In this document: in pieces, positions 15,154 through 24,677 of the stretch
Layout: each line of letters begins with the position of its first letter
Numbering within the stretch: the stretch's first letter is position 1
Source of the DNA: Chitinophagaceae bacterium
GTDB lineage: Bacteria > Bacteroidota > Bacteroidia > Chitinophagales > Chitinophagaceae
NCBI GenBank assembly: GCA_024508725.1
Contig: JANINS010000004.1
Location: 762,163 to 826,162, forward strand
Direction of reading: 5' to 3'
Length of the DNA stretch: 64,000 nucleotides
The notes under the pieces: model-generated
Database searches by the model: none
What the model saw: only the letters and a program-made list of their open reading frames with translations
What the model was told of the DNA's origin: nothing
Position numbers and translations under genes: made by a program

Positions 15154-16251
15154 TTATACGTTAAATCTGAAGTGCATCACATCTCCATCCTGCACTAAGT
15201 ATTCTTTGCCCTCTATTCTAAGCCTTCCTGCGTCTCTGCAGGCTGCTTCAGAACCGTATTTTACGTAATCGTCGTAAGCAATCACCTCAGCTTTAATAAA
15301 TCCCTTCTCAAAGTCTGTATGTATTACACTGGCAGCCTGTGGTGCTTTCCAGCCTTTACCAATTGTCCAGGCCCTTACTTCCTGCACACCTGCAGTAAAA
15401 TAAGTTTCAAGGTTCAATAATTTGTATGCAGAACGAATTAAACGGTGTAATGCAGGCTCTTTCATGCGGTATTCTTCCATGAACATCTGCTTGTCTTCTT
15501 CATTCTCCATTTCGGCAATCTGTGCTTCTATGTTATTGCACATAACGATCACTTCAACACCTTCGTCTTTCACACCATCCTGCAACAGCTGTGAAAACTT
15601 ATTTCCTGTATGCATGCTGGCTTCATCAACATTGGCTACATACAGAACAGCTTTTTCTGTTAGTAAAAACAAGTCTGCAATTGCCGATCGCTCCTGTTTT
15701 GAAATATCTAATGAGCGAATATTCTTTCCTTTTTCAAGATGTTCTTTACATCTTATCAAAACTTCCAGCTCAGCTTTAGCTTTCGGATCAACTCTTGCCT
15801 GCTTCTCTGTTTTCTGGATCTTCTTTTCTACGCTGTCAAGATCTTTCAACTGAAGTTCTGTATCAATAATTTCTTTATCACTGATCGGGTTGATCGCACC
15901 TTCTTCTCTCAATACATTCTCATCTTCAAAACAACGGATCACATGAATGATCGCATCTACTTCACGAATGTTTCCAAGAAACTTGTTACCCAAACCTTCA
16001 CCCTTACTGGCACCTCTAACAAGGCCGGCAATATCAACGATCTCCAGTTGTGTTGGAACGATCCTGTTTGGCTTCACTAATTCAGCTAGCTTATTCAAAC
16101 GCTCATCCGGAACATCTACCAAACCAACGTTAGGTTCAATCGTACAGAAGCGATAGTTGCTTGCCTGGGCTTTTGCACTATTACTTACTGCATTAAACAA
16201 AGTTGATTTTCCTACGTTCGGTAATCCCACAATTCCTGCTTGTAAAGCCAT
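15154..16251 (-). CDS. ychF: Obg-family ATPase YchF (OLA1 type)
   Basis: The 365-residue protein starts MALQAGIVGLPNVGKSTLFNAVS with the P-loop. It continues with DVPDERL, EIVDIAGLVRGASKGEGLGNKFL (G2/G3), a coiled-coil insertion near 125-210, and the NxxE-type specificity segment (ANVDE) that lets the family prefer ATP. The C-terminal TGS domain (about 275-365) has TYFTAGVQEVRAWTI and ends ...GDVMHFRFNV. Full length for the family. YchF binds ribosomes and is linked to oxidative-stress and translation control. Its 5' region contains repeat copy 3 and a TATATTTG box about 150 bp upstream. Confidence 0.96.
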   Translation of the reverse strand: MALQAGIVGLPNVGKSTLFNAVSNSAKAQASNYRFCTIEPNVGLVDVPDERLNKLAELVKPNRIVPTQLEIVDIAGLVRGASKGEGLGNKFLGNIREVDAIIHVIRCFEDENVLREEGAINPISDKEIIDTELQLKDLDSVEKKIQKTEKQARVDPKAKAELEVLIRCKEHLEKGKNIRSLDISKQERSAIADLFLLTEKAVLYVANVDEASMHTGNKFSQLLQDGVKDEGVEVIVMCNNIEAQIAEMENEEDKQMFMEEYRMKEPALHRLIRSAYKLLNLETYFTAGVQEVRAWTIGKGWKAPQAASVIHTDFEKGFIKAEVIAYDDYVKYGSEAACRDAGRLRIEGKEYLVQDGDVMHFRFNV

Positions 16252-16290
16252 ATAGATTTGATATTTATAATTTGATGTTTTGAAATTAAG

Positions 16291-16340
16291 TACCAGCTTC
16301 AGTATTTATAGCATCGTCTGTTGCGTCGCAATCACTTCAT
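16291..16340 (-). repeat. Dispersed intergenic repeat, copy 3
   Basis: The reverse complement reads GATTGCGACGCAACAGACG, then ATGCT, then TGAAGCTGGTA. The first eight bases diverge from AGTACAAG, while the GCGACGCAAC core and the AGCTGG end are kept. It lies between the divergent ychF and spmAB-like genes. Confidence 0.65.
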
Positions 16341-16400
16341 CGTTCCGAATGCTTGTCATCCAAAGACGTGCATAGCCAATCGCTAACTCCAAAATGGCGG

Positions 16401-16408
16401 CAAATATA
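16401..16408 (-). promoter_or_regulatory. Possible -7 box for ychF
   Basis: TATATTTG on the minus strand matches TAnnTTTG exactly, but no TTG stands 19 bp upstream. If used, the ychF leader would be about 145 nt and would carry repeat copy 3. Confidence 0.35.
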
Positions 16409-16470
16409 AATGAATTCAGATTGCTTATTTTTAACCGCAACTTCGAACTGAAAAATCAGAAACAATACAT

Positions 16471-17958
16471 ATGGCACTCAGCAGGATATGGTCAGCATTC
16501 ATTATTATAGCGATAGGGGTAGCTGCTTTCCAGTGGCTGGGAAAGGGAAATGAAGTGATCTTCAACCGAATGGTGGTGGGAAAAGCAGATGATGCTTATT
16601 CATATGTTGCTGTGGGTGCTTATAAAGGAGATACTTCTGCCGCTTCTTTATCAGCATTTGCTGAATCAGTAAAAGGATTTGGTTACACAAGAAAGGAAAC
16701 AGCGAAAGATTTTAAATACATCATTACTGATAATCCAGAATCAGATTCAGTAAAGGCACTGAAAAAACTTGTTCCTGAAGCTACTGTTTACACATACGAT
16801 TATGTTCATCTGATTGGAACAAAGCCGGTAGATGGTATTATAGAAACTTGTAAAACCGCTGTGAACATCAGTATTGGATTGATCGGCATCATGGCTTTGT
16901 TCATGGGTTTTATGAGTATTGCCGAGAGGGCAGGAGGGATCAATGTACTCTCAAGAATTATCGGCCCCTTCTTTTCCAGGTTATTTCCTGATCTGCCAAA
17001 GAATCATCCTGCAATGGGGCATATGATGATGAATTTTTCTGCCAATCTTCTTGGGTTGGATAATGCAGCAACGCCGTTTGGTATTAAAGCAATGGAGAGC
17101 CTTCAGGAACTGAATCCAAGTAAAGAAAGAGCCTCGAACGCCCAGATCATGTTCCTGTGTTTGCATGCATCGGGTTTGACTTTAATTCCTATCAGCATTA
17201 TTGCTGCAAGAGCAGTTTTAAAAGCACAAAATCCTACAGACATTTTTATTCCTTGTATGATCGCAACTTTTGCGGCAACAATGGCAGCCATGTTCATTGT
17301 GTCTTTTAAACAAAAGATCAATGTGTTTCGCCCGGTAATATTGGGTTGGGTACTGGGTATTTCTTCGATCATTGCATTACTGGTGCTGTGGTTAACAAGT
17401 TTACATACTTCAAGGGTTGAAATAGTTTCAGGAATATTAGGTAATGGAATTCTTTTACTGATCTTGCTTGCGATAATACTTGGTGGACTTTATAAAAAGA
17501 TCAACATTTTTGATGCGTTTATTGATGGTGCAAAAGGAGGATTTGATGTCGCTGTTCGTATTATTCCTTACCTGGTTGGAATGTTAGTAGCCATCAGCAT
17601 GTTAAGAACAAGTGGCACATTTGATGTGGTGATCACCAATATGAAGATCGTTTTTGCGGCTATTGGATTCGATACCCGTTTTGTTGATGGATTGCCCACA
17701 GCATTGATAAAACCACTTAGCGGAAGTGGTGCAAGAGGAATGATGATCGATACGATGAAAACATTTGGAGCTGATTCGTTTGCCGGAAGACTTGCATGTG
17801 TGCTGCAAGGTTCTTCAGATACTACTTTCTATGTGATCGCTGTTTACTTTGGCGCGGTTGGAATTAAAGACACCCGTTACTCAGTAGGAGCGATGCTATT
17901 AGCTGATCTTGTAGGAATTATTACTTCAATTGGGCTGGCTTACTTCTTTTTTGGATAG
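16471..17958 (+). CDS. Fused spore maturation protein A/B-like membrane protein
   Basis: The 495-residue protein joins two nucleoside-recognition (Gate) domains that other bacteria encode as separate SpmA and SpmB. The N-terminal half (about 130-290) has VNISIGLIGIMALFMGFMSIAERAGG and NLLGLDNAATPFG. The C-terminal half (about 320-495) has FIDGAKGGFDVAVRIIPYLVGMLVA and the closing LQGSSDTTFYVIAVYFGAVGI. A periplasmic insert of about 100 residues follows the first helix. Ten or so helices are expected. In a non-sporulating organism the role is unclear; transport of a small metabolite has been suggested for the family. Fusion is usual in Bacteroidota. A bidirectional terminator follows. Confidence 0.85.
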   Translation: MALSRIWSAFIIIAIGVAAFQWLGKGNEVIFNRMVVGKADDAYSYVAVGAYKGDTSAASLSAFAESVKGFGYTRKETAKDFKYIITDNPESDSVKALKKLVPEATVYTYDYVHLIGTKPVDGIIETCKTAVNISIGLIGIMALFMGFMSIAERAGGINVLSRIIGPFFSRLFPDLPKNHPAMGHMMMNFSANLLGLDNAATPFGIKAMESLQELNPSKERASNAQIMFLCLHASGLTLIPISIIAARAVLKAQNPTDIFIPCMIATFAATMAAMFIVSFKQKINVFRPVILGWVLGISSIIALLVLWLTSLHTSRVEIVSGILGNGILLLILLAIILGGLYKKINIFDAFIDGAKGGFDVAVRIIPYLVGMLVAISMLRTSGTFDVVITNMKIVFAAIGFDTRFVDGLPTALIKPLSGSGARGMMIDTMKTFGADSFAGRLACVLQGSSDTTFYVIAVYFGAVGIKDTRYSVGAMLLADLVGIITSIGLAYFFFG

Positions 17959-18020
17959 AATTGATATTCGATTCAAATAATTCAATTCTAACTAAGACAC
18001 TCTTATTTAAATATCACAAT

Positions 18021-18048
18021 AAAAAAAGGGGCTTTAGCCCCTTTTTTT
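18021..18048. terminator. Bidirectional terminator
   Basis: Seven A, GGGGC-TTTA-GCCCC, seven T. It serves both the SpmA/B-like gene and the DUF4397 gene facing it. Confidence 0.92.
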
Positions 18049-18826
18049 ATCGATTGTAAACAAAACTAATTTTTCGTTGCCTCGGATCTGAAGTAGAAGT
18101 AATACTATTATACCCCCTGGCTATGATAGTAAATACTCTTTGATTGGATATTGTACTAGCACTGGCATAAGTAGGAGTTAGGTTCGTTGTACCTCCAACA
18201 GTTCTTAATGCCCAGGTTGTGCTTGCATTATTTGTTGGTAAAATAAAAGAAGGGCTAACTCCTTTATAAGGTATGTTAGAAGCTACTTTAACTGTTCCAA
18301 CATATAAGTCAACTGCGGTCATATCTGGAATCAGGTTAATGAACTTAAACTTAACATAACCAGAATCCGGAGTAGATAAAGAATCTTCTACTAACAATGT
18401 AGTCATGTTAGCTGCTGTATCAGCAAAATATAAAGAATACTTTTTGCCGCTGCTTAAGTTGGCTGTAGTTGAACCTAGCACTACTGAATCTGTAGCTGTT
18501 CCTACTTTTGGAAGAGAAATAGCTACGTTGTTGTTTCCTGTATTTACTGCCAAATAATCGGGAAAGTTCCCACCTCCTGTATTCAAACCTCCACCAGGAA
18601 AAGGCGTGGGATTCGCATTGTTTAAGAGATTGTTACTTACTCTGGCATCATTTATTTTGATTTGATATGGAGGCAAAGCTCTGTACATAGAGAAGAAATT
18701 GACTTTTAATTGAGACTTTCCCTCATCAACAGGAGTGTAATCGCTAAAGGTTAATCCATTTTTCTCACAGCTTACGATGAAACTCATGGCTGCAATAACT
18801 ACAGATAGATATAATAGTTTTTTCAT
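18047..18826 (-). CDS. DUF4397 lipoprotein of the SUS-type operon
   Basis: The 259-residue protein begins with a lipoprotein signal peptide (lipobox FIVSC, cysteine near 20) and contains a beta-rich DUF4397-like domain. Visible landmarks are KVNFFSMYRALPPYQIKINDARV near the N-terminus, a KYSLYFADTA strand, and VKFKFINLIPDMTAVDLYVG. That last segment is the family's typical L-x-P-x-x-x-x-V-D-L pattern. It is the last gene of the SusC-SusD operon, 18 bp after susD. The position suggests an accessory surface lipoprotein that helps bind or retain the substrate. That role is inferred. Confidence 0.75.
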   Translation of the reverse strand: MKKLLYLSVVIAAMSFIVSCEKNGLTFSDYTPVDEGKSQLKVNFFSMYRALPPYQIKINDARVSNNLLNNANPTPFPGGGLNTGGGNFPDYLAVNTGNNNVAISLPKVGTATDSVVLGSTTANLSSGKKYSLYFADTAANMTTLLVEDSLSTPDSGYVKFKFINLIPDMTAVDLYVGTVKVASNIPYKGVSPSFILPTNNASTTWALRTVGGTTNLTPTYASASTISNQRVFTIIARGYNSITSTSDPRQRKISFVYNR

Positions 18827-18844
18827 ACAAATTTTCGTTATTGA

Positions 18845-20488
18845 TTAAGGTATGCTGAACCACATTGGTACCGTATGATAAGCTGGATCTGTTGCTCCGA
18901 TCCTTTCTAATTCCGGCACATTCCACACGTATTCGGAATTATATCTTGGTCTTATACGGTAAACCAGCTTACCATTATTGGTTGCAGGCAAGGTTGCTGG
19001 AATAACGTATCCATTAAATATTGGAAGACCAGTTGCAGGGTCAATATCATTATAATGATATCTTCTTAAATCAACCCACTGTTCAACAAAGTTCCATCCC
19101 CATTGAGATATATACTTCTGCAACATGATATCCGTCAATGTAAGAGATGTGAAATTTTGTTTCACATTGGCACTTGCCATATAAGCATTTCTTTCAGCAG
19201 TGCTGATTGGAGTTCCATTATAAAGCTGAACATTGCTTCTTGGAAATGTTGCCCTATTAATAAAATCAAAATGGGCTAAGATGCCATTTCTATATGCAGT
19301 ATAAGCTGCAGGTTTATCATTTTTTCTAAAGGCAGCTTCCGCCATCAGAAACTGAATTTCGCTATATGTCATGATGGGAGCAACAGCTTTATCTCTGAAA
19401 AGGAATTTACCTTTACTGGGATTGAAAACACTGGCACCACTAGGATTTGCATATGTGGAATCACCCCAAAGCAAAGAAGTTCGGGTATTTCCTGTATTAG
19501 GTTCTGCTGTTCCTGCATTTAATCCTCTATATCCACCATTTCCGTTTGTTGTATCTGTTGAGGTAGATAACATGTGCTTGATACGTGGATCCCTATTTGC
19601 AAAGGTTTGACTTCCTGCAAGTGTTCTACCATCAAGCAGCATTACTACGAAGTTACTTTGACGAAAACCTCCCATATTGTTTCTGTAAGGACCAAAGAAA
19701 TTGGTATCGTCATTTTTGGTTGCATCAAAAGGGATCAAAAAGTCGTCTGAGATACTTTTGAAAGAGCGATCAGCATAATAAAGAACAGAATCTGCATATT
19801 TTGTATTGAAATCAGCTTTATTCGAATAGCGCATAAAGTTTCTTGCAAGAATTCCGTTAGCGAACTTTGTCCACTTTGTTCTATCGCCGCCATACACATA
19901 ATCTCCTTTACTTAGAGGGGCATAAGCTGTGGTAATATCATTCTTTGAAAGATAAAACAACGCCAGCTTACAAAGAGAATCAACACCTCTATATACTACT
20001 TCCTGTGGATCATACTTGAAAGCAGAAGTATTTTCTTTGAAGGCTTCAGTATAGATGATGTCACCATGTACATCGGTAGCATTCTGGAACATGTATGCCT
20101 TTAATGCTAATGCAGCACCTACATAATCCCATTGTGCTCTTTTTTGTCCTTCTCTAATCATATAATCCAGATTAGCACCTAGTCCAAAGTAGGTTTGACG
20201 CCAGATATCGCCACTCACGTCAGAAGCAGGCTGATAACCATGCACATCCCAAACATCACCAGCTGCGGTAGACGTAGCAGAAACATAATTTTGAACATAT
20301 CTGCCTATGTATCGTGCATCGAATTGAATACCTCTTGGTATTGCTGCCAGCATAGCAGGCATAACGGATGAGGCATCGGGTTGTTGAGGAGTGTCTGGAT
20401 CACTATTTATATCAAGGAATTTTTTGCACCCGGTCAGAGATGTAATTAACATCACCAAGTACAAAGAGATTCTTATTGTATGTTTCAT
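18845..20488 (-). CDS. SusD/RagB-like outer-membrane lipoprotein (SusD-like 2)
   Basis: The 547-residue protein has a lipoprotein signal with lipobox LTGC followed by KKFLDINSDPDTP, the classic start of mature SusD-family proteins. Helical TPR-like segments follow, with YVQNYVSATSTAAGD, GANLDYMIREGQKR and QIQFLMAEAAFRKND-type motifs. The C-terminal LQKYISQWGWNFVEQWVDLRRYHY places it in the SusD-like 2 branch. It should sit as a lid over the SusC channel encoded immediately upstream (17 bp) and capture ligand at the cell surface. No glycoside hydrolase or peptidase is adjacent, so the ligand cannot be guessed. Confidence 0.92.
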   Translation of the reverse strand: MKHTIRISLYLVMLITSLTGCKKFLDINSDPDTPQQPDASSVMPAMLAAIPRGIQFDARYIGRYVQNYVSATSTAAGDVWDVHGYQPASDVSGDIWRQTYFGLGANLDYMIREGQKRAQWDYVGAALALKAYMFQNATDVHGDIIYTEAFKENTSAFKYDPQEVVYRGVDSLCKLALFYLSKNDITTAYAPLSKGDYVYGGDRTKWTKFANGILARNFMRYSNKADFNTKYADSVLYYADRSFKSISDDFLIPFDATKNDDTNFFGPYRNNMGGFRQSNFVVMLLDGRTLAGSQTFANRDPRIKHMLSTSTDTTNGNGGYRGLNAGTAEPNTGNTRTSLLWGDSTYANPSGASVFNPSKGKFLFRDKAVAPIMTYSEIQFLMAEAAFRKNDKPAAYTAYRNGILAHFDFINRATFPRSNVQLYNGTPISTAERNAYMASANVKQNFTSLTLTDIMLQKYISQWGWNFVEQWVDLRRYHYNDIDPATGLPIFNGYVIPATLPATNNGKLVYRIRPRYNSEYVWNVPELERIGATDPAYHTVPMWFSIP

Positions 20489-20505
20489 GTTTACTTAGTT
20501 TGAAA

Positions 20506-23500
20506 TTAAAAATTAACTCTGCATCCGAAATTAAAACCTCTTGGAGTACTGATAGAACCAAAGTCAATACCGGCTCCACCAAAACCTCTATTTGAAGCAT
20601 TATTCGCATTTACACTTGGGTCAGCTCCTGTATAATTTGTGATCATCAACAGGTCTGTTCCAGTAAAAAATACTGAAGCACCTTTCACAACTTTTTGTTT
20701 AGCCAGCCAGCTTGATGGTAAACGGTAAGTAAGTGTAACATCTCTCAAACGCAACCAATTTACCTCCTCCACGAAATCTTCTTCAATTGCAGTATTTGTG
20801 TTATAGAAATCTGAATTATAGATAGGCGTTATCGCAATAGTATTCTTTGTAGGAGTGGCAGTGTTTTCTAATCCATCCTGAAGAACACCTTCGATCACTC
20901 TCGGAGTTTCTCTATCGAGTGTTTTAGTGCTATATCCGGTTAAGTAAAGGAAGTATTCAGTTCCATTGAAAACGCTTCCACCTTTACGGATATCGATATT
21001 AAAAGAAAGCGAAACATTTTTATAGGTGAAATTATTAATCCATCCTATTGTAAAGTCTGGTTGCCTATCACCTACGGTAATGAAATTATCATCTCTTATT
21101 GGTAATCCATTCGTTGGACTTATTAATACTTGTCCTGCATTGTTTCTTCTGAACCTGTTAGAAGCAAGGTTACCGATTTTTGCACCTGCGAAATATTGAG
21201 AGCGGAGGTTACCAAATACCCATGTATCAGAATCGTAATAAGTTGGAAGATCTGATGGCATTTCTTTTACCACGCCTTCATTTGTAGCAAAGTTTACTGT
21301 TGATTCCCATGTAAAGTTTTTACTCTTAACAGGAACAACGTTTAAGATAGCTTCCCATCCTTTGTTCTCAACCAAACCTCCGTTAAACCATTTAATTACA
21401 TATCCTGTTCCATACGAAGCACGTGCTGCCAGCAATTGGCGTTCACTTTTAACAGTATATCTTGTAAGGTCTATACCAATTCTATTCTTCAAAAACTTCA
21501 ATTCCAGGCCATATTCAAGGCTCTTGGTAAACTCAGGCTGCAAAGCAAAGTTGTTACCTGTTACGTCGTATGCATATCCTCCACCAGTAGTAATTTGAGG
21601 TGCAAAGCGGTAATCAATTACGTATGGAGAATAAGGACCTTTACCGGTTGTTGCATAAGAAATTCTGGCTTTTCCATAATCTAAGAACCTCAGGGATTTC
21701 ATAGGTTTTAAATCTGAAAATAAGAAGCTTAGTGAGGCTGAACCATAATTAAAGAATGGATCTTTGTCAACTATTTTCGACATAAAAGTAGAAACACCTT
21801 CACGAGTTCCAGCAAGAGAAGCAAAGAGAATTCCTTTATATCCGGTAACCAGGTTACCGAAGAATCTTACTTTCCTGATATTACTTACTGTGGTTTTGGC
21901 ATCTCTTGAAAGCGGATCAGTATTATTAATTGACTTGAATTCTCTTTCGAAAAATCTCTCACCTTTTTGAGATTCTATTTTGGTTTTATTATCCTCAAAT
22001 GCAAAACCTGCTGTAAATGTATTCGTGAAATCGCCTAAGCGTTTGTTAACAGTGGCTTTGTAAACGTTGCTGAAGTTTCGAGTTGTTTGCGAATACAGCG
22101 AGTAAAATCCATTAGATGCGAAACCAAATCTGGATAGGGGATGGGTGATATAATCTCCGTATTGAGTATAATAATCAATTCCAAATACAGCACCTAAATT
22201 CAACCATTTCGTTACATCACTACCAATGTTGATGTTACCTGTAAGACGGTCTACTTTGTCCTGAGCCGGGTTCTTATAAACATCCCACAATGGATTATCA
22301 TATTCGATAGTATAGTTGCCGTTTACAACACTTCTTAGTGGTACTCTTGTTCCATCTGGATTGATATAGTTTCGTACATCACTTGTTACCGGCCATGTAA
22401 GTAATGTAAGTAAGTAGCTTCCTGCTCCCTTGCTGGCCTTATCAGTCCGGCTATTAGTATAGTTAATAGAGGTAGATAGATTGATCTTGTTTAAAGCTTT
22501 AGTGCTACCTGAAAGTCTGATTGAAACTCTTTGAAAACCGGTATTTGGTACAATACCATCCTGATCGATGAAATTCGTTGAAAGTCGAAGACTTGATTGT
22601 TCGCTACCGCCTTCTATAGTAAGGTTATGCTGTTGTGTAAATCCACGTTCAAAAAATCCTTCTGTATTATCGTAGATTGTTGAACCAGCCGGCATTTTCG
22701 GTCCAAATGCAGCGGGAACACCGGCTCCGGTTGAAGTTCCTAAAATACTAAACGGATTGGCTACAGAGTTAGGGTCATATATGCCATTTCTACCCAAAGT
22801 ATAAGTATTTTGAACATCTGCAAAGCGATATAATTTTTCAAATCTGAACGAATTATCGTACGTGATAGATGTACGGCCCGCTTTACCTTTTTTAGTAGTG
22901 ATAACGATAGCTCCTGATGCGCCATCTGATCCATAAAGTGAAGTAGCCTCAGGGCCTTTTAAAATAGTGATCGATTCAATATCATCAGGATTTATATCCA
23001 TAGCTCTGTTTCCATAATCAGAGTTACGATTCGCAAATGATACAGATTGTCCACCGATCAAGGCTTCCTGGTTTAAAGTTTGGTTATCGTATGGAACACC
23101 ATCAACAACAATTAATGGTTGATTATTACCGCCAATAGATGTTGCTCCTCTTAAGACAATTTGAGATGATGCTCCTGGCACACCTGATGAGGCAGTAATC
23201 GTAGCACCTGCAACTCTACCCGCTAAAGAGTTAAAAAAGTTTTCTCTTTTTGTTTGAGCTATTTCATCTCCTCCTACAACCTGAGTTGAATAACCCAATG
23301 ACTTTTTCTCTCTTTTGATACCATAAGCAGTTACTACAACTTCGTCTGTTTTTGCAGTAGATTCGGTTAAGGCAATTTTGATCTGGCGTTCATCGCCTAC
23401 TTTAAAATCTTTCGAGATAAAACCAACGAAAGTAATTCGCAATGTGTTTCCTTTCTCAGCATTGATCTGGAAAAAACCAGATTGATTGGTTACCGCAGAC

Positions 23501-23652
23501 CGTTTTGTTGTTGTATTTAATACAGTTGCTCCGCTAAGAGGAGTACCATCGTCGTCAGTCACCGTTCCTGTGACCGTTCTCTCTTGTGCAAAAGTAATTT
23601 GGGCTAGCAGCGAGAAAACTGCTACCACCCAGACGCAAGCTAATCGTCTCAT
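20506..23652 (-). CDS. SusC/RagA-family TonB-dependent outer-membrane transporter
   Basis: The 1048-residue protein has a signal peptide (to about residue 22), a carboxypeptidase-regulatory-like N-domain (about 25-105, TVTGTVTDDDGTPLSGATV), and a TonB-box-like stretch TDEVVVTAYG. The plug contains the SusC signature SLAGRVAGATITASSGVPG followed by IVLRGATSIGGNNQPLIVVDG. The rest is a 22-strand barrel ending in aromatic F (NFGCRVNF). It imports a ligand captured by the SusD partner using TonB energy. First gene of a three-gene operon with susD and a DUF4397 lipoprotein. The 222-bp upstream gap holds direct repeats listed separately. Confidence 0.95.
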   Translation of the reverse strand: MRRLACVWVVAVFSLLAQITFAQERTVTGTVTDDDGTPLSGATVLNTTTKRSAVTNQSGFFQINAEKGNTLRITFVGFISKDFKVGDERQIKIALTESTAKTDEVVVTAYGIKREKKSLGYSTQVVGGDEIAQTKRENFFNSLAGRVAGATITASSGVPGASSQIVLRGATSIGGNNQPLIVVDGVPYDNQTLNQEALIGGQSVSFANRNSDYGNRAMDINPDDIESITILKGPEATSLYGSDGASGAIVITTKKGKAGRTSITYDNSFRFEKLYRFADVQNTYTLGRNGIYDPNSVANPFSILGTSTGAGVPAAFGPKMPAGSTIYDNTEGFFERGFTQQHNLTIEGGSEQSSLRLSTNFIDQDGIVPNTGFQRVSIRLSGSTKALNKINLSTSINYTNSRTDKASKGAGSYLLTLLTWPVTSDVRNYINPDGTRVPLRSVVNGNYTIEYDNPLWDVYKNPAQDKVDRLTGNINIGSDVTKWLNLGAVFGIDYYTQYGDYITHPLSRFGFASNGFYSLYSQTTRNFSNVYKATVNKRLGDFTNTFTAGFAFEDNKTKIESQKGERFFEREFKSINNTDPLSRDAKTTVSNIRKVRFFGNLVTGYKGILFASLAGTREGVSTFMSKIVDKDPFFNYGSASLSFLFSDLKPMKSLRFLDYGKARISYATTGKGPYSPYVIDYRFAPQITTGGGYAYDVTGNNFALQPEFTKSLEYGLELKFLKNRIGIDLTRYTVKSERQLLAARASYGTGYVIKWFNGGLVENKGWEAILNVVPVKSKNFTWESTVNFATNEGVVKEMPSDLPTYYDSDTWVFGNLRSQYFAGAKIGNLASNRFRRNNAGQVLISPTNGLPIRDDNFITVGDRQPDFTIGWINNFTYKNVSLSFNIDIRKGGSVFNGTEYFLYLTGYSTKTLDRETPRVIEGVLQDGLENTATPTKNTIAITPIYNSDFYNTNTAIEEDFVEEVNWLRLRDVTLTYRLPSSWLAKQKVVKGASVFFTGTDLLMITNYTGADPSVNANNASNRGFGGAGIDFGSISTPRGFNFGCRVNF

Positions 23653-23800
23653 AATTGAGTGTTTGGTTTTAAACTAATGTTAGTCCTAATGGCATATCTC
23701 TGCAAAAACATGCAATACAAACCAGCAAATAGGCAGAAATATGAATCAAATCTATGTTAAATTGATTAACAGATGAACTTAATTTGTTTTGAAATTAGAA

Positions 23801-23861
23801 AGCACTGTTTTATTGGATAACAAGTGGATAACTGTTTTTAGAACGGTGCAGCACTGTTTTA
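23801..23861. promoter_or_regulatory. Direct repeats between deoR-like gene and susC (possible operator)
   Basis: AGCACTGTTTTA occurs exactly at 23801-23812 and 23850-23861, with a related TAACTGTTTTTA at 23829-23840. DeoR-family regulators commonly bind spaced direct repeats. The regulator gene lies immediately beside this site, so autoregulation or control of the SUS operon is plausible. Not tested. Confidence 0.4.
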
Positions 23862-23874
23862 AAAATCCCTGTCG

Positions 23875-24615
23875 CTACATTACCGCTATCCTGCTTTTGT
23901 ACGGTTCTAATAATGTATCTGTAGGTTCTAATTCAGTGATCAGGTAATCCAGCTCTTCTAATTTGCACACTTTGAGCTTCTGAGCTGTATTCAATTTTTC
24001 AGAAATAGCAAGTGATACTTTCTTATCGGCAGAAGCCAACATCGCTTTCTTTACTTCGATCACTTCCCACTCCATATCTGTTACACCATTCCCGTCGATA
24101 CTATTGGTACCAAGGAAACAGAGATCAGCTTTAAGATCACTTAATTTCCGGATTACTTCCGCTCCAACCGACATTTGTGCACTTTTGGATAATTTGTTTC
24201 CTAAAAAGATCACCTCACAACATGGATGATTTAATAACTCTAAAGCTATAGGTACACTCACCGTAATGAATGTTGCATTGAGGTCGAGTGGGAGAGATTT
24301 AACGAGTTCCCTGATAGTTGTTCCTCCTGAAAGCAATACCATCATTCCATCTTTTATCAAGCTTACTGCTTTCCTGGCAATGGTTCGCTTTTCACTGGCA
24401 TTGTAAATACTATTATTCTCGAGTGTGAAATGAAAACCGGTTGATAGTGCACCTCCATGCACTTTTAAAAGTTTTCCCTGTTCTGAAAGTTCATTAAGAT
24501 CTCGTCTTACGGTATCTTCTGAAACATTTAGTTGTAAACTGAGGTCTGATGACAGTACCTTATTGTGCAGATTGAGTTGCTGGGTAATGTATGCTTGTCT
24601 TTCCTTCTTAAGCAT
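23875..24615 (-). CDS. DeoR-family transcriptional regulator
   Basis: The 246-residue protein has an N-terminal winged helix with VSEDTVRRDLNELSEQGKLLKVHGGA, the DeoR signature. The C-terminal DeoRC sensor domain has LLSGGTTIRELVKSLP, CEVIFLGNKL, and LCFLGTNSIDGNGVTD. Sensors of this type bind phosphorylated sugars. It lies upstream of, and in the same direction as, the SUS-type operon, which it may control. The start MLKKERQAYI is the usual family start. Confidence 0.92.
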   Translation of the reverse strand: MLKKERQAYITQQLNLHNKVLSSDLSLQLNVSEDTVRRDLNELSEQGKLLKVHGGALSTGFHFTLENNSIYNASEKRTIARKAVSLIKDGMMVLLSGGTTIRELVKSLPLDLNATFITVSVPIALELLNHPCCEVIFLGNKLSKSAQMSVGAEVIRKLSDLKADLCFLGTNSIDGNGVTDMEWEVIEVKKAMLASADKKVSLAISEKLNTAQKLKVCKLEELDYLITELEPTDTLLEPYKSRIAVM

Positions 24616-24677
24616 GGCAAGTTTAGTTAGAAAGGAAAGATATAGATTTTAGCTAAGAGATGCGGATTTCTGCGGTT

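Noticed and set aside
14901-15164. 87-codon plus-strand ORF over the end of the epimerase gene
   Set aside because: Overlaps the epimerase in another frame; the 35-codon ORF at 15034 in the same gap has far better coding character.
20506-23652. Polysaccharide utilisation locus
   Set aside because: SusC and SusD are present but no glycoside hydrolase, lyase or sulfatase is adjacent, so a polysaccharide substrate cannot be claimed.
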